A stretch of 64,000 bases of DNA from Sphingobium sp. CAP-1. GTDB lineage: Bacteria > Pseudomonadota > Alphaproteobacteria > Sphingomonadales > Sphingomonadaceae. Of this stretch, positions 1 to 7,989 are shown one piece after another. The position numbers and the translations under genes were made by a program. The DNA lies in assembly GCF_009720145.1 (NCBI RefSeq), contig NZ_CP046254.1, positions 104,215 through 168,214 on the forward strand, given 5' to 3'. A model generated the notes under the pieces. That model saw nothing but the letters and a program-made list of their open reading frames with translations. It did not search any database and was not told where the DNA came from. Position 1 is the first letter of the stretch. The number at the start of each line of letters is the position of its first letter.

Positions 1-7
1 TCGTTCC

Positions 8-30
8 AATATATCGTGTTGCGATATATT
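8..30. promoter_or_regulatory. Short perfect inverted repeat, possible operator
   Basis: Two perfect 9-base arms, AATATATCG and CGATATATT, separated by TGTTG. It lies at the window edge beyond the end of the DUF934 gene, so the gene it would control is probably outside the window to the left. It resembles the AT-rich dyads used by ArsR-type or similar repressors, but nothing links it to a regulator here. Positions 31-141 hold no recognisable gene. Confidence 0.3.
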
Positions 31-141
31 TACAAGGACCCCGCTCATCACTTCCAGCATTCAAGGCACGATGGTCTGGTTAATATATGGTGCGCGCGCC
101 AGGTGCCGAACTACCGTCCAAACCAGAGGAAGGAACTGCCT

Positions 142-582
142 TCATTCCGTGGCGAATTGGGGATGCCGCAGCGCCCAAATCGGTACTCGCCCATCTGTCG
201 CGGACTGATAGACGTCAGGGTAGCGGCTCAGCGCAGCATCGACGGCACCCGGATGAAAGGGGGCGTCGGGCTCGAAGCTGTCGAAGCCGCAACGCCGCAT
301 AAAGAATACGAGATCAATGAGCACGTCACCGATCGCGCGGATTTCGCCTGTGTAGCCCGCCTCGCGCAATATGCTTGCGCTGGAAAAACCACGCCCGTCG
401 CGAAACCGCGGAAAGTCGATCTCGACGAGCCGTACGCGGCCAAGTTCGGGTAACAAGGCGCGGACATCATCGCCCGCCTCGAGAAGCACTGAGGTTGCGT
501 CCTTCTGATTGAGAAACGCATCCAGGGAAACTCCCGGCTCATCCGGTGCCGGATCGTCCCGGAAGCGTAACGGATCACCCAT
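142..582 (-). CDS. DUF934 family protein, partner of the nitrite/sulfite reductase
   Basis: 146-residue protein of the DUF934 family, which is found almost always directly downstream of a siroheme sulfite/nitrite reductase (CysI-like) in alphaproteobacteria; its biochemical role is not settled. The ATG at 582 lies upstream of the reductase stop (575-577), an 8-base overlap that suggests translational coupling. The family's central part is visible (FPRFRDGRGFSSASILRE, then a hydrophobic IGDVLIDLVFFMRRCGFDSFE stretch interrupted here for length) and the tail ends in a conserved Tyr-rich, Trp-containing segment. An upstream in-frame extension inside the reductase gene is ignored as overlap noise. 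Confidence 0.85.
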   Translation of the reverse strand: MGDPLRFRDDPAPDEPGVSLDAFLNQKDATSVLLEAGDDVRALLPELGRVRLVEIDFPRFRDGRGFSSASILREAGYTGEIRAIGDVLIDLVFFMRRCGFDSFEPDAPFHPGAVDAALSRYPDVYQSATDGRVPIWALRHPQFATE

Positions 583-2209
583 AAATAGCCTCCTTGAACG
601 GATCCATGCCAACGCGGCGATAGCAATCGAGAAAGCGTTCACCTGGCTCGCGAATCTCACGATAGCGTTCGATCGTGCGTTCGACGGCATCGACGATCCC
701 GGTCTCGTCGAAGCCCGGCCCGGTGATCTTGGCCTGCGAAACATCCTCGGCCCCGGACCCGCCAAGCAGCAACTGGTAGTTCTCTGTGCCCTTACGATCG
801 ACACCAAGGATACCGATATGGGCCGCGTGGTGATGACCGCAGGCGTTGATGCAGCCCGAAATCTTGATCTTGAGTTCGCCGAGGTCGAGCTGACGATCGA
901 GATCGGCAAAGCGCTCTGCGATCTGTTGGGCGACGGGTATCGAACGCGCGTTGGCCAGGCTGCAATAATCGAGTCCGGGACAAGCGATGATGTCCGTGAC
1001 GAGGCCGAGATTGACGCTTGCCAGCCCCGCCGCGTCCAGCGCCTGCCAGACCGCATGGAGATCCCGCTTGCGCACATGGGGCAGCACGAGATTCTGGACA
1101 TGCGTCGAGCGCAGGTCATCGAAGCTGTAGCGTTCGGCAAGGTCGGCCACGAGCTCCATCTGCTCGGCTGAAATGTCGCCGGTTATACCCCCGTCGGGTT
1201 TGAGGCTGATATTGACGATGGCATAACCGGGCGCCTTATGTGCGGCGACCTGGCGATCGACCCATAGCGCGAAGTCGGGATCGGAGCGGTCGAGCTCCTC
1301 GGAAAGCCCGGTCTCGAACGGCGGCGGGTCAAAATGGGCGGCAATCCTGTCATACTCGGCCTGCGGAAAATCCCGGCCCAGCGTCAGGATGTGCTCGAAC
1401 TCCATCTCCACCTGACGGCGGAACTCTTCTTCCCCCAGTTCATGAACAAGGATCTTCATCCTCTGCTTGTGGATGTTGTCGCGCCGCGCATGCCGGTTCC
1501 ACACCCGCAGGATCGCCTGGATATAGGAAAAGATCTGGCCTGCCGGACAGAACGCCCTGATCGGGAAAGCGATAATCGGCGTGCGCCCCATACCGCCGCC
1601 AGCATAGACCTCGAACCCCTGCTCACCGTTCTCGTTCTTGATGATGCGCAGTGCACAGTCGTGCCAGCGCAGCGCGGCACGGTCTTCCTGCGCGGCGATC
1701 ACTGCGATCTTGAACTTGCGCGGCAGATAACTGAATTCTGGATGGAACGTCGTGGCCTGGCGGATCAGTTCGGCCCAGGGCCGCGGATCGCATATCTCGT
1801 CGGGAGCAGCTCCAGCATAATGATCCGCCGACAGGTTGCGAATGCTCTCGCCGCTCGTCTGGATGGCGTGCATTTCCACCGTCGCGAGCTCAGCGAGGAT
1901 GTCGGGCGCATCCGCCAGTTTGATCCAGTTATATTGGATGTTCTGTCGTGTCGTGAAATGACCGTAGCCTCGGTCATATTTGCGCGCGATATGCGCCAGC
2001 TTGCGCATTTGCCGCGAATTGAGCGTGCCGTAAGGCACCGCTACGCGCAGCATATAAGCGTGCAGTTGCAGGTAGAGCCCATTCTTGAGCCGCAGAGGCT
2101 TGAACTGGTCTTCGCTGAGATGGCCTTCGATCCGACGGCGCGTCTGGTCGCGAAACTCTTCGACCCGGGCATCGACCATGGCCTGATCATACTCGTCGTA
2201 TTTGTACAT
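575..2209 (-). CDS. cysI: Nitrite/sulfite reductase, siroheme and 4Fe-4S type
   Basis: 544-residue hemoprotein of the CysI/NirA/NiR family, which reduces sulfite to sulfide or nitrite to ammonia with six electrons in the cytoplasm. It shows the first ferredoxin-like half domain with HFTTRQNIQYNW (residues 84-95) and the cluster/siroheme cysteines C410, C416, C453 and C457 in the C-x5-C and C-x3-C pattern. It forms an operon with the overlapping DUF934 gene. The divergent neighbour is an NsrR-like Rrf2 regulator. In the family, sulfite versus nitrite use cannot be told from these motifs alone; the DUF934 partner favours sulfite (assimilatory), the NsrR-like regulator and nearby flavohemoglobin leave nitrite open. 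Confidence 0.85.
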   Translation of the reverse strand: MYKYDEYDQAMVDARVEEFRDQTRRRIEGHLSEDQFKPLRLKNGLYLQLHAYMLRVAVPYGTLNSRQMRKLAHIARKYDRGYGHFTTRQNIQYNWIKLADAPDILAELATVEMHAIQTSGESIRNLSADHYAGAAPDEICDPRPWAELIRQATTFHPEFSYLPRKFKIAVIAAQEDRAALRWHDCALRIIKNENGEQGFEVYAGGGMGRTPIIAFPIRAFCPAGQIFSYIQAILRVWNRHARRDNIHKQRMKILVHELGEEEFRRQVEMEFEHILTLGRDFPQAEYDRIAAHFDPPPFETGLSEELDRSDPDFALWVDRQVAAHKAPGYAIVNISLKPDGGITGDISAEQMELVADLAERYSFDDLRSTHVQNLVLPHVRKRDLHAVWQALDAAGLASVNLGLVTDIIACPGLDYCSLANARSIPVAQQIAERFADLDRQLDLGELKIKISGCINACGHHHAAHIGILGVDRKGTENYQLLLGGSGAEDVSQAKITGPGFDETGIVDAVERTIERYREIREPGERFLDCYRRVGMDPFKEAIYG

Positions 2210-2436
2210 ATCAGCCTCTCACGCCCAAGGGGACATCAGGATGGCATCACGAGCACTCATGCACAAAATGACTTTTAATGCAGCGATCCATCAAAATAAT
2301 TGCTCGATAAGGCAGGTCGCTGCAGGCCAACAACCATGGGCCGATCGTTGCAAGCCGGCATCGAGGGCAATCCCGGCCTTAACATGTCTGTGACATACAG
2401 GTATGGTGTTTGCAGATTGTTTCTCGGGAGTTCTGC
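2210..2436. promoter_or_regulatory. Divergent promoter region between cysI-like gene and Rrf2 regulator
   Basis: About 230 bases without a gene between two divergent start codons. It contains an imperfect dyad at about 2259-2283 (GCACAAAA and TTTTAATGC arms around TGA) that looks like a degenerate NsrR-type AT-rich site, and a second partial repeat TGTGACATACAGGTATGGTG near 2388-2407 next to the regulator gene. Both are candidate binding sites for the adjacent Rrf2 protein; neither is a confident match to a published consensus. Confidence 0.3.
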
Positions 2437-2880
2437 GTGCGGCTGACACGCTACACGGATTATTCACTGCGGGTCTTGATTCACCTGGCCCTTCACGAAG
2501 AGCGCCTGTGTTCGATCGGCGAAATCGCGCGGGCTTATGATGTCTCCCACAATCACCTGATGAAGGTCGTCAACGCCCTGGCGCACGACGGCTTCATCGA
2601 AACCGTTCGCGGTCGCGCCGGCGGCATGCGTCTCGCCCGACCAGCGGATGAGATGACCGTCGGCGAGGTCGTCCGCCGCACCGAGGAAGGCTTCCAACTC
2701 GCAGATTGTTCCGGGTGTGCGCTGTCTCCCGCATGTGGACTGACCGGCGTGCTGGCGCAAGGCATGCAGGCGATGATGGCGGTATTCGATACCTACCGGA
2801 TTTCCGATCTCCTGTCCGATCGTGAGGCCATGAAGCGGCTGATTAACCGCCAATCACCGCTCGGCGTCGGCATGGACTAA
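2437..2880 (+). CDS. Rrf2 family transcriptional regulator, NsrR-like
   Basis: 147-residue winged-helix regulator beginning MRLTRYTDYSLRVL, the standard Rrf2 start; I chose the GTG at 2437 because TCGGGAG sits just upstream, rather than the in-frame TTG at 2410. The helix-turn-helix is followed by a cysteine cluster C91, C94, C100 (DCSGCALSPACGL), the position that ligates a nitric-oxide-sensitive Fe-S cluster in NsrR. It is divergent from the nitrite/sulfite reductase and within a few kb of a flavohemoglobin and a YeaR-like gene, both typical NsrR targets, so a nitric-oxide or nitrite response is a reasonable inference. The Cys spacing (x2, x5) differs from E. coli NsrR. Confidence 0.85.
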   Translation: MRLTRYTDYSLRVLIHLALHEERLCSIGEIARAYDVSHNHLMKVVNALAHDGFIETVRGRAGGMRLARPADEMTVGEVVRRTEEGFQLADCSGCALSPACGLTGVLAQGMQAMMAVFDTYRISDLLSDREAMKRLINRQSPLGVGMD

Positions 2881-2909
2881 ATGATACAGCCTGCGGATTT
2901 CCGCGCAGG

Positions 2910-3395
2910 TCAATGCTCCGCTTCAAGATGCGCTGCGGCGCGATCGATGTTGACCCGATGGCTCTCGAGCATCTCGCGCAGATCGGCATGCAATGCCTCG
3001 TCACGAACCCTAGGGGTCAGAGATTCCAGTTTGCGAACCACCCAGGCTTGTCCGCGGTTGAGAAAGGCGAGCCTTTCAAGCGGATCAGGGATTGCCAACG
3101 CCTTCTTGTAAAAGGCGCCGGTCTTGCGTGAGGGCGCTGCGCCCAATCGCCTGATCTGCCTCGAGAGCATCGCGCACCAACGTGCTTCGTCGGCACGGAC
3201 CGATCGCATCAGTTCGGCGTAGTCGGGATCGTTCGCCGACTTGGTGCTGGCGAGCGCGACGCGGGCGCCGGCCCGTTCGGCTTCCAGCAGTTCGTTGAGC
3301 GCCGCGAGGATCTCCTCGCGACCGGCAAAGCCCATGTAAATGTCATCGGCTTCGCTGGCGTAGCAAACGGGCGAGGATGGTTCGTTCACGGTCAT
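2910..3395 (-). CDS. DUF6306 family ferritin-like protein
   Basis: 161-residue, mostly helical protein that I recognise as the DUF6306 (ferritin-like fold) family: acidic residues and Glu/His spaced on long helices (EILAALNELLEAERAG, MRSVRADEARWCAML, DLREMLESHRVNID). Members are small cytoplasmic proteins of unsettled function, often beside stress genes. Its start overlaps the stop of the upstream LysR gene by four bases (ATGA at 3392-3395), so the two are co-transcribed and probably translationally coupled. Convergent with the Rrf2 gene. Confidence 0.65.
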   Translation of the reverse strand: MTVNEPSSPVCYASEADDIYMGFAGREEILAALNELLEAERAGARVALASTKSANDPDYAELMRSVRADEARWCAMLSRQIRRLGAAPSRKTGAFYKKALAIPDPLERLAFLNRGQAWVVRKLESLTPRVRDEALHADLREMLESHRVNIDRAAAHLEAEH

Positions 3396-4240
3396 GCTGT
3401 AATCGCCGCGGCCGCCTTGAGGCCGGCACGAATGCGGTCCATCACGCCCGGGTCGGCCTTTGTGCTGTGGACGACATAGGCCGAGTACGAAAATTCAGGA
3501 CTTCCGGGGACGAGAGCGAGGCGGCCTTCCTCGAGATAGGAGCGGATGAAGCCTTTGCGAAAATAGCCGCTACCCCCTGTCGCCAGGATATAATCGAGCG
3601 CGAGCGGACCATAGCTGATCGAAACGACGGAGTTAGGCTGATCCGGGAAAGCGGCGTGATAGCTCCCGGCAAACTCCTCACCCCAATCGATCTGAACATG
3701 ATCTTCCGGTGCGAGAGGGCTGCTGGTTGGCGTGGTCCGCACCAGGACCAACTTTTCCTCGAACAAGAGTTCGGCGATGATCCCCGGACGGCTCGGCGCG
3801 GCATAGAGCACCGCCATATCGAGTGAGCCATCCTGGACCTGCTCCATCAGGCGTTCGGATGTGTCGATATGGGTGCTTACCGCGATTTCCGGACATTCCC
3901 GACGCATCCAGAGCAACCAGTGCCGCAGCAAGGGACTCCACAGACTGAGCTCGGCGCCGACCGTTACCACGGTCTCCCGTCCCGGCGGGAGCGCGACGGC
4001 GCGGCGCGCCCGATCCCAGACCTGCACCATGGTGGTTGCAAAGCGCAGAAACTGCTCGCCCGCCGGTGTCAGCTTCGCACCTGCCTTGTTGCGGATGAAT
4101 ACTGGCCGATCGAGCAGGTCCTCAAGCACCCGGATGCGGGCACTGACTGCGGTCTGCGTGAGGTGAAGGTTCGACGCAGCGTTCACAAAACTGCCGGTTT
4201 TAACGACTTCCAAGAATGTGCGCGCAACATTGATATCCAT
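3392..4240 (-). CDS. LysR family transcriptional regulator
   Basis: 282-residue LysR-type regulator: N-terminal winged helix-turn-helix (residues 1-60, FLEVVKTGSFVNAASNLHLT and QTAVSARIRVLE) followed by a periplasmic-binding-protein-like effector domain. It heads a two-gene operon with the DUF6306 gene. It is divergent from the cluster of small membrane proteins, peroxiredoxin, carbonic anhydrase and superoxide dismutase, so regulation of that oxidative stress set is plausible but not shown. No pair of redox cysteines like OxyR is visible, so it is not a classical OxyR. Confidence 0.9.
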   Translation of the reverse strand: MDINVARTFLEVVKTGSFVNAASNLHLTQTAVSARIRVLEDLLDRPVFIRNKAGAKLTPAGEQFLRFATTMVQVWDRARRAVALPPGRETVVTVGAELSLWSPLLRHWLLWMRRECPEIAVSTHIDTSERLMEQVQDGSLDMAVLYAAPSRPGIIAELLFEEKLVLVRTTPTSSPLAPEDHVQIDWGEEFAGSYHAAFPDQPNSVVSISYGPLALDYILATGGSGYFRKGFIRSYLEEGRLALVPGSPEFSYSAYVVHSTKADPGVMDRIRAGLKAAAAITA

Positions 4241-4252
4241 AAACCATCATCC

Positions 4253-4269
4253 TTGCGCTCAATGCGCAA
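4253..4269. promoter_or_regulatory. Dyad upstream of the LysR gene, candidate LysR box
   Basis: TTGCGC and GCGCAA arms separated by TCAAT, a 17-base dyad of the T-N11-A style bound by LysR regulators. It lies 13 bases upstream of the LysR start codon, where autoregulation and divergent control sites of this family are normally found. Confidence 0.45.
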
Positions 4270-4394
4270 TAATATTCATTTGCTTGCTTCATGGTAGCGG
4301 GCCGATGATGGGATCACAAGGCAAGACCCGTGTGATCGACCCTGGACAGGCACCAACAACCATAAGGCGTCTAACGGTTTGGGCGAACTTTCAG

Positions 4395-4778
4395 ATGAAA
4401 CCTTTAGGCCGCTTCACGCCCGAACCGCCGCCGCCGCGGGCCGAAATCTGGAAAGTCAGCATAGCGCTGGCGTTGCTGGTTTTAGGGATAGGCATAGCAC
4501 TTTTCAGTTTTTACGACGCTGGTGCGATCAGTGACGATGTCTTCGTTGCCGTGGTGGTCTTCGTGATCGCGGTTTGTATCGGTGTGATCCTCTCTCTCGA
4601 TTGGGAACAAACGGCACATCGCCGAGTGCGTCAGCCCTGGCAGGAAGTGCCCCCTCCGTTTGACTTCATCGCGCTGTGGTCATCTGAAGACCGACAGCCG
4701 TCGGGTGAAGATGCCCCTAATCTTCAGGAAACCTGCCGCCGCAAACCGCCTCCCTCGTCACGGACAAAGCTGCCGTGA
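4395..4778 (+). CDS. Small two-helix membrane protein, unknown function
   Basis: 127-residue protein starting MKPLGRFTPEPPPP: a Pro-rich N-terminus, two hydrophobic segments (about residues 24-44, VSIALALLVLGIGIALFSF, and 53-73, VFVAVVVFVIAVCIGVILSL), then a polar tail. I preferred the ATG at 4395 over the ORF opening at 4218 because the upstream part reads as non-coding. I do not recognise a family. Its stop overlaps the GTG start of the next small membrane protein, which suggests both are real and coupled. Confidence 0.5.
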   Translation: MKPLGRFTPEPPPPRAEIWKVSIALALLVLGIGIALFSFYDAGAISDDVFVAVVVFVIAVCIGVILSLDWEQTAHRRVRQPWQEVPPPFDFIALWSSEDRQPSGEDAPNLQETCRRKPPPSSRTKLP

Positions 4779-5011
4779 AGGCTGACAACGATGATGACCG
4801 ACAAGCGCGTGGACCAGAGCGCCCGCCCTCCATGTCCGGGCTCTATCTGATTTTCGCCGCAAGCATCGCCTTCGTCTCGATCCGCCTTTTTGTCGATTTG
4901 CTCCGCCAAAACGGCTTCGTCGCCGAAGGGGACGGCAATGGGATAGTGCTGTTCGCCATGCCGATAGCCCTCCTCGTGATCGTGGGGCTCGGACCGGGAA
5001 CCCGGCGCTAA
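4775..5011 (+). CDS. Small membrane protein, unknown function
   Basis: 78-residue protein with GTG start overlapping the preceding stop by four bases (GTGA). Two hydrophobic segments (LYLIFAASIAFVSIRLFVDL and IVLFAMPIALLVIVGLG) separated by a short polar loop predict an inner membrane hairpin. No recognisable domain. It is about 100 bases upstream of the peroxiredoxin gene and may be in the same transcription unit. Confidence 0.45.
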   Translation: MKADNDDDRQARGPERPPSMSGLYLIFAASIAFVSIRLFVDLLRQNGFVAEGDGNGIVLFAMPIALLVIVGLGPGTRR

Positions 5012-5108
5012 TTTATATCCAATATCTTTGCTGATAAATAATAATAACATTCGTTTGTATGATGCTTCGTCCATCTCCACATCAGATCTGCGATATGAAG
5101 GAGTTCCC

Positions 5109-5750
5109 ATGGCCATTCAGCTCGGGCAGATCGCCCCCGATTTCGAGCAGGACAGCACGCACGGTCGCATCAGCTTCCACGATTGGCTCGGCGGAAGCTG
5201 GGGTGTCCTGTTCAGCCATCCCAAGAATTTTACGCCGGTCTGCACGACGGAACTGGGCGAGGTTGCCAAGCTCCGGTCCGAATGGGACAAACGCAACGTC
5301 AAACCCATTGGCCTCTCGGTGGATCCGGTCGAAGCCCATCACAAATGGGAGCTCGACATTCACGAAACCCAAGGGACGAAACTCGACTTCCCGATGATCG
5401 CGGATGCCAACACCAAGGTGTCGGCGCTCTACGACATGATCCACCCCGAGAGCGACCCGACGGTCACTGTCCGTTCCGTCTTCGTCATCGATCCGTCACG
5501 CAAGGTGCGGCTGATCCTGACCTACCCGCCTTCGACCGGTCGGAATTTTGCCGAGATTCTCCGTGCCATCGACAGCCTTCAACTTACAGATGCCCGTAGC
5601 ATCGCAACGCCCGTCAACTGGGAACCTGGCGAGCCGGTCGTCATATCGCCGAAGCTGTCGGACGAGGAGGCATCCCGGCAGTTCCCACAAGGCTACAAGA
5701 CACTGAAGCCCTACCTTCGGGTCGTCGATCTGCAGGCTCCCGGGCAATGA
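5109..5750 (+). CDS. Peroxiredoxin, 1-Cys (Prx6) type
   Basis: 213-residue thioredoxin-fold peroxidase that reduces hydrogen peroxide and alkyl hydroperoxides. The peroxidatic cysteine is C45 in SHPKNFTPVCTTELG, and the long C-terminal domain after residue 160 (SIATPVNWEPGEPVVISPKL) is characteristic of the Prx6 group. The start at 5109 is set by AAGGAG at 5098-5103. The gene overlaps the carbonic anhydrase start by four bases (ATGA), so it heads an operon of at least three coupled genes. Confidence 0.92.
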   Translation: MAIQLGQIAPDFEQDSTHGRISFHDWLGGSWGVLFSHPKNFTPVCTTELGEVAKLRSEWDKRNVKPIGLSVDPVEAHHKWELDIHETQGTKLDFPMIADANTKVSALYDMIHPESDPTVTVRSVFVIDPSRKVRLILTYPPSTGRNFAEILRAIDSLQLTDARSIATPVNWEPGEPVVISPKLSDEEASRQFPQGYKTLKPYLRVVDLQAPGQ

Positions 5751-6424
5751 GGCAATTGGAGGAGAGTGGAAAAAGACAGACCGCCGCCGACGGAGCAGAC
5801 GACGGCGGCCTCTCCGACCTGTTGGCCCGCAACCGCGTATGGGCTGACGCCAAAACCCTGATCGATCCCGGATTCTTTAAACGGCTCGTAGGCCAGCAGC
5901 GGCCACGCTACTTCTGGATCGGCTGTTCGGACAGCCGGGTGCCGGCCACCGAAATCGTCGATCTCGATCCCGGCGAGATGTTTGTTCATCGCAACGTCGC
6001 CAATCTCGCCACGCCGAGCGATCCTAACTTCGCCGCCGCCTTGGAGTTCGCGGTCGATGTTTTGAAGGTCGAGCACATCATCGTCGTGGGCCATTACGGG
6101 TGCGGCGGGATTCAAGCGGCAATGGCACCGGACAGGGACGACGCGATCGGGCTTTGGCTCGCACCGGTGCGTGAGCTCTATCAAACAGTCTGCTGCACCC
6201 CGGATACCAATGCGGACCGTTTGTGCGAACATAATATCCGCGCCCAGGTGAAAGCACTCGCAGCCAACCCATTGGTTCTTCGGGCCTGGGCGCGGCACGC
6301 TGCGCTAACGCTTCACGGTTGGGTCTACGCCATTGGAGACGGCCTTCTCCAACCGGTCTGCTCACCCGTCAGCCGCCACCCCGATGAGGCAGTTCCCAAA
6401 CTCCGGATTGCAGGCGCGTCATGA
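5747..6424 (+). CDS. Beta-class carbonic anhydrase
   Basis: 225-residue cytoplasmic zinc enzyme interconverting carbon dioxide and bicarbonate. Zinc ligands are visible as C60 in GCSDSRVP, H116 and C119 in GHYGCGG, with the D62/R64 catalytic dyad. Length and motifs agree with bacterial beta carbonic anhydrases. It sits between peroxiredoxin and an unknown gene with four-base overlaps on both sides, and superoxide dismutase follows. Bicarbonate supply during oxidative stress is a possible link, by inference only. Confidence 0.93.
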   Translation: MRQLEESGKRQTAADGADDGGLSDLLARNRVWADAKTLIDPGFFKRLVGQQRPRYFWIGCSDSRVPATEIVDLDPGEMFVHRNVANLATPSDPNFAAALEFAVDVLKVEHIIVVGHYGCGGIQAAMAPDRDDAIGLWLAPVRELYQTVCCTPDTNADRLCEHNIRAQVKALAANPLVLRAWARHAALTLHGWVYAIGDGLLQPVCSPVSRHPDEAVPKLRIAGAS

Positions 6425-6819
6425 TCGCCGTGCGCGCCCTGTGCCGCGTGAGGGCGATTGGCCATGACGACAGCCTCGTCGACGCCATCTCCGCCTGCAA
6501 GGGCGCGAGTGAACCCGATCGCGACATTGATGCACGGATTGCGCTGGCCGTATTTCCGGCACTGCGCAGCTTGACCGTTATTGCTCCGGGAGTCTGGCTG
6601 CAGGACGACGGCAACCACGTTCGGGCACTGCTCTACACGGCGACTTGCCGCGCTGCCGCTATGTTGGTGCCATCCGGCTATTGGATCGAAGCCGGCCCCC
6701 AGGGAACCACCGTGGTGGGCGAGCTTGGCCAATGGACAGCCCATCACCCGGTTGAGGCAATCGCCCTGTGCATGGCCGCGCTCGATGCGCGAAGGGCGGA
6801 GCTGTCCTATGCACATTGA
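6421..6819 (+). CDS. Hypothetical protein in the peroxiredoxin/carbonic anhydrase operon
   Basis: 132-residue protein I do not recognise. It starts on the ATGA shared with the carbonic anhydrase stop, which is strong evidence that it is translated. It is a mixed alpha/beta sequence without signal peptide or membrane segment; an Arg/Cys-containing N-terminus (MIAVRALCRVRAIGHD) is followed by a likely beta-rich central part. Superoxide dismutase begins 170 bases downstream. Confidence 0.6.
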   Translation: MIAVRALCRVRAIGHDDSLVDAISACKGASEPDRDIDARIALAVFPALRSLTVIAPGVWLQDDGNHVRALLYTATCRAAAMLVPSGYWIEAGPQGTTVVGELGQWTAHHPVEAIALCMAALDARRAELSYAH

Positions 6820-6988
6820 CCGTTCTCACCAAAGACCATTGCAGCGCCCTGTGCGGCTGCATCAGCAATGGTCCCGCAGCGCTCATCATCAGGGCCTTCC
6901 TACCGACTTATCTGCGCCGGATGGTGCCGCATCATCACGCCTCGGCCGAAACGATTTCCGGCGCTATTTCTGCTCAAGGAGACAAGCG

Positions 6989-7684
6989 ATGGCTGATCAA
7001 AGCCGCAATGCTGTAATACCTCAATCCGACCTTGAGAGGCTCGTCTTCGAATTGCCTCCCCTGCCCTATGGGACCAAGGATCTCGAGCCTGTCCTCTCGG
7101 CGGAAACACTGGAGATCCACCACGGCAAACATCACGCACGCTACGTGGAAACGCTCAATCGGCTGCTGGCCGAGCAGAATTTCTCGGCCCACACGCTCGA
7201 GGAAATCATCCGTATCGCGCACGGCAGCGGCGCGAAGGGCGTCTTCAACAATGCAGCCCAGGCATGGAACCATAGCTTCTTTTGGGAGAGCATGGCGCCG
7301 AAAACGGTTAAACCTGCCGGGCTGCTCGCCAGCGCCATTTCGTCCGAATTCGGGAGTCTCGAAACGCTCAGACAGCGTTTTTCCGCTGAAGGAACGGGCC
7401 ATTTCGGATCGGGTTGGGTCTGGCTCATCGCGAAGCGCGACAAGCTCGAGGTGATCTCTACCCACGACGCGGGTAGCCCAATCCTTGAGGAAGGGGTGAC
7501 GCCGCTGCTTGCTTGCGATGTGTGGGAGCATGCCTACTACATCGATTACCGCCAGGATCGCGCGGGCTGGATCACGTCCTGGTGGAACAGGCTCGCAAAT
7601 TGGAGCTTCGCCGAAACGCAGTTTGACGCAGCGATCGGCCAGGGCAAGCCGTGGCGCTATCCACCATCACAGACCGCCCGTTGA
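6989..7684 (+). CDS. sodB: Superoxide dismutase, Fe/Mn family
   Basis: 231-residue enzyme converting superoxide to oxygen and hydrogen peroxide. The four metal ligands are H44 (LEIHHGKHH), H95 (AWNHSFFW), D177 and H181 (CDVWEHAYYIDY). The start at 6989 follows AAGGAG at 6976-6981. The protein is longer than typical SodB (about 200) because of an N-terminal 18-residue extension before VFELPPLPYG and a somewhat longer tail. Iron versus manganese cannot be fixed from the motifs; the gene symbol is by similarity to the Fe type. Confidence 0.9.
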   Translation: MADQSRNAVIPQSDLERLVFELPPLPYGTKDLEPVLSAETLEIHHGKHHARYVETLNRLLAEQNFSAHTLEEIIRIAHGSGAKGVFNNAAQAWNHSFFWESMAPKTVKPAGLLASAISSEFGSLETLRQRFSAEGTGHFGSGWVWLIAKRDKLEVISTHDAGSPILEEGVTPLLACDVWEHAYYIDYRQDRAGWITSWWNRLANWSFAETQFDAAIGQGKPWRYPPSQTAR

Positions 7685-7701
7685 ATAAGGAGGAGAAGTA
7701 A

Positions 7702-7947
7702 ATGCTCGTTGACGTTTTGGCTGGCGATAGCAGTTCCCCAGCAGCCCGGGGCAGTTTTCACTTCGCGCGGTCACCCCAGGCAGGCGAAGAGATCGAGATC
7801 GACGGAACGGTCGTCGTCGTGACGCGGGCCTGGCATCGGCCCAGCATCTATTACCAGGGTGCCAAGTTCGCGATTCTCGTCGAGGAACCTGTCGCTGACG
7901 CCCAAGTGCGTCCAGAAGTCCGAGATCACGCCGACATGGCGGTTTGA
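7702..7947 (+). CDS. Hypothetical 81-residue protein
   Basis: Short cytoplasmic protein with a very good ribosome binding site (AAGGAGGAG) and only 17 bases behind the superoxide dismutase stop, so almost certainly its operon partner. Sequence suggests a small beta-barrel (EEIEIDGTVVVVTRAWHRPS, YQGAKFAILVEEP) with no known catalytic motif. I do not recognise a family. It is convergent with the flavohemoglobin gene. Confidence 0.65.
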   Translation: MLVDVLAGDSSSPAARGSFHFARSPQAGEEIEIDGTVVVVTRAWHRPSIYYQGAKFAILVEEPVADAQVRPEVRDHADMAV

Positions 7948-7989
7948 GTAGACGCGGAGAAGGGCGATGTCGCCCTTTTCCGCGCTCAG

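Noticed and set aside
16..453. 145-residue plus-strand open frame at the left edge
   Set aside because: Overlaps the DUF934 gene in antisense and has no recognisable domain.
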